64,000 nt of DNA from Pogonophryne albipinna (lineage: Eukaryota > Chordata > Actinopteri > Perciformes > Artedidraconidae). The notes beneath the pieces were generated by a model. The model was not told the origin of the DNA and did no database searches. It saw only the letters and a program-made list of their open reading frames with translations. Location of the stretch: NCBI GenBank assembly GCA_028583405.1, contig JAPTMU010000153.1, positions 224,756-288,755 on the forward strand, written 5' to 3'. Positions within the stretch are counted from its first letter, which is position 1. Each line of letters begins with the position of its first letter. The position numbers and the translations under genes were made by a program. Positions 62,801 through 64,000 of the stretch are shown in pieces.

Positions 62801-64000
62801 TCCTCTCCTGCTGATGTTCAGGTGTATATCAGTATGTAGTGTCTCTACTTTAAAGAGTCCTCTCCTGCTGATGTTCAGGTGTATATCAGTATGTAGTGTC
62901 TCTACTTTAAAGAGTCCTCTCCTGCTGATGTTCAGGTGTATATCAGTATGTAGTGTCTCTACTTTAAAGAGTCCTCTCCTGCTGATGTTCAGGTGTATAT
63001 CAGTAGTGTAGTGTCTCTACTTTAAGAGTCCTCTCCTGCTGATGTTCAGGTGTATATCAGTGTGGAGTGTCTCTACTTTAAAGAGTCCTCTCCTGCTGAT
63101 GTTCAGGTGTATATCAGTATGTAGTGTCTCTACTTTAAAGAGTCCTCTCCTGCTGATGTTCAGGTGTATATCAGTATGTAGTGTCTCTACTTTAAAGAGT
63201 CCTCTCCTGCTGATGTTCAGGTGTATATCAGTATGTAGTGTCTCTACTTTAAAGAGTCCTCTCCTGCTGATGTTCAGGTGTATATCAGTATGTAGTGTCT
63301 CTACTTTAAAGAGTCCTCTCCTGCTGATGTTCAGGTGTATATCAGTATGTAGTGTCTCTACTTTAAAGAGTCCTCTCCTGCTGATGTTCAGGTGTATATC
63401 AGTATGTAGTGTCTCTACTTTAAAGAGTCCTCTCCTGCTGATGTTCAGGCTGTATATCAGTATGTAGTGTCTCTACTTTAAAGAGTCCTCTCCTGCTGAT
63501 GTTCAGGTGTATATCAGTATGTAGTGTCTCTACTTTAAAGAGTCCTCTCCTGCTGATGTTCAGGTGTATATCAGTATGTAGTGTCTCTACTTTAAAGAGT
63601 CCTCTCCTGCTGATGTTCAGGTGTATATCAGTATGTAGAGCCTCTACTTTAAAGAGTCCTCTCCTGCTGATGTTCAGGTGTATATCAGTGTGTAGTGTCT
63701 CGACTTTCAAGTCATCTCCTGCTGATGTTCAGGTGTATATCAGTATGTAGTGTCTCTACTTTAAAGAGTCCTCTCCTGCTGATGTTCAGGTGTATATCAG
63801 TATGTAGTGTCTCTACTTTAAAGAGTCCTCTCCTGCTGATGTTCAGGTGTATATCAGTATGCAGTGTCTCTACTTTAAAGAGTCCCCTCCTGCTGATGTT
63901 CAGGTGTATATCAGTATGCAGTGTCTCTACTTTAAAGAGTCCTCTCCTGCTGATGTTCAGGTGTATATCAGTGTGGAGTGTCTCTACTTTAAAGAGTCCT
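59826..64000 (-). repeat. 57 bp satellite array 2 (~73 copies), inverted
   Basis: Same unit as 11858-23008 on the opposite strand, running off the window end. The first units carry CTCTCCGGCTG instead of CTCTCCTGCTG and then disappear. GATGCTCAGG variants cluster at 60930-62420. A roughly 911 bp block beginning with the short variant GTAGTGTCTACTTT (61188) recurs at 62099 with the same order of variants. The open 19-residue periodic frames are artefacts. Confidence 0.98.

Overview
This window is vertebrate, almost certainly teleost fish, nuclear DNA with no recognisable host gene. The evidence is many long (CA)n/(TG)n tracts, a 5'-truncated L2-clade LINE, fish-style LINE and SINE tails, TTAA- and TA-target DNA elements, hAT-type elements, and several kilobase-scale minisatellites. 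Nearly every long open frame is a product of tandem repetition: 57, 33, 27 and 15 bp periods are multiples of 3 and stay open, and the 56 bp period is stop-poor in all frames. The exceptions are transposon fossils: an L2 reverse-transcriptase frame, a LINE C-terminal fragment and a BED zinc finger.

Layout. (1) 1-8694 and 24001-32378 are inverted copies of one another. Each holds (CA)n clusters, a dispersed teleost repeat with a 15 bp internal VNTR, a ~2 kb TTAA-flanked piggyBac-like element, a LINE 3' fragment, a single-copy-looking stretch and a 26 bp telomere-like satellite. (2) Between them lie 8.7-11.86 kb (an empty insertion site, quasi-tandem 300 bp units, MITE copies and a (CA)n), a ~196-copy 57 bp satellite (11858-23008) and a 992-base assembly gap (23009-24000). 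(3) 32.4-45 kb is a TE mosaic. It has nested insertions datable against each other, a 200 bp tandem trimer split by two transposons, a tandem segmental pair carrying telomere-like repeats, a solo LTR and a SINE. (4) 45-49 kb is a dispersed element inflated by 37 bp and 27 bp minisatellites and interrupted by the L2 LINE. (5) 49-53.4 kb is mostly unassigned sequence with a strong 117 bp foldback. (6) 53.4-57.5 kb is a 56 bp pyrimidine-rich minisatellite with a decaying edge. (7) 58.7-59.25 kb holds long (TG)n/(CA)n. (8) 59826 to the window end is a second 57 bp array, inverted relative to the first.

The themes are structural rather than coding. Dispersed elements act as seeds for minisatellites, and higher-order structure is visible inside the satellites. 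Several insertions have their own empty sites in the window. The large inverted duplication centred on the gap may be a real palindrome or a haplotig joined in reverse. I found no convincing new protein-coding or RNA-guided system.
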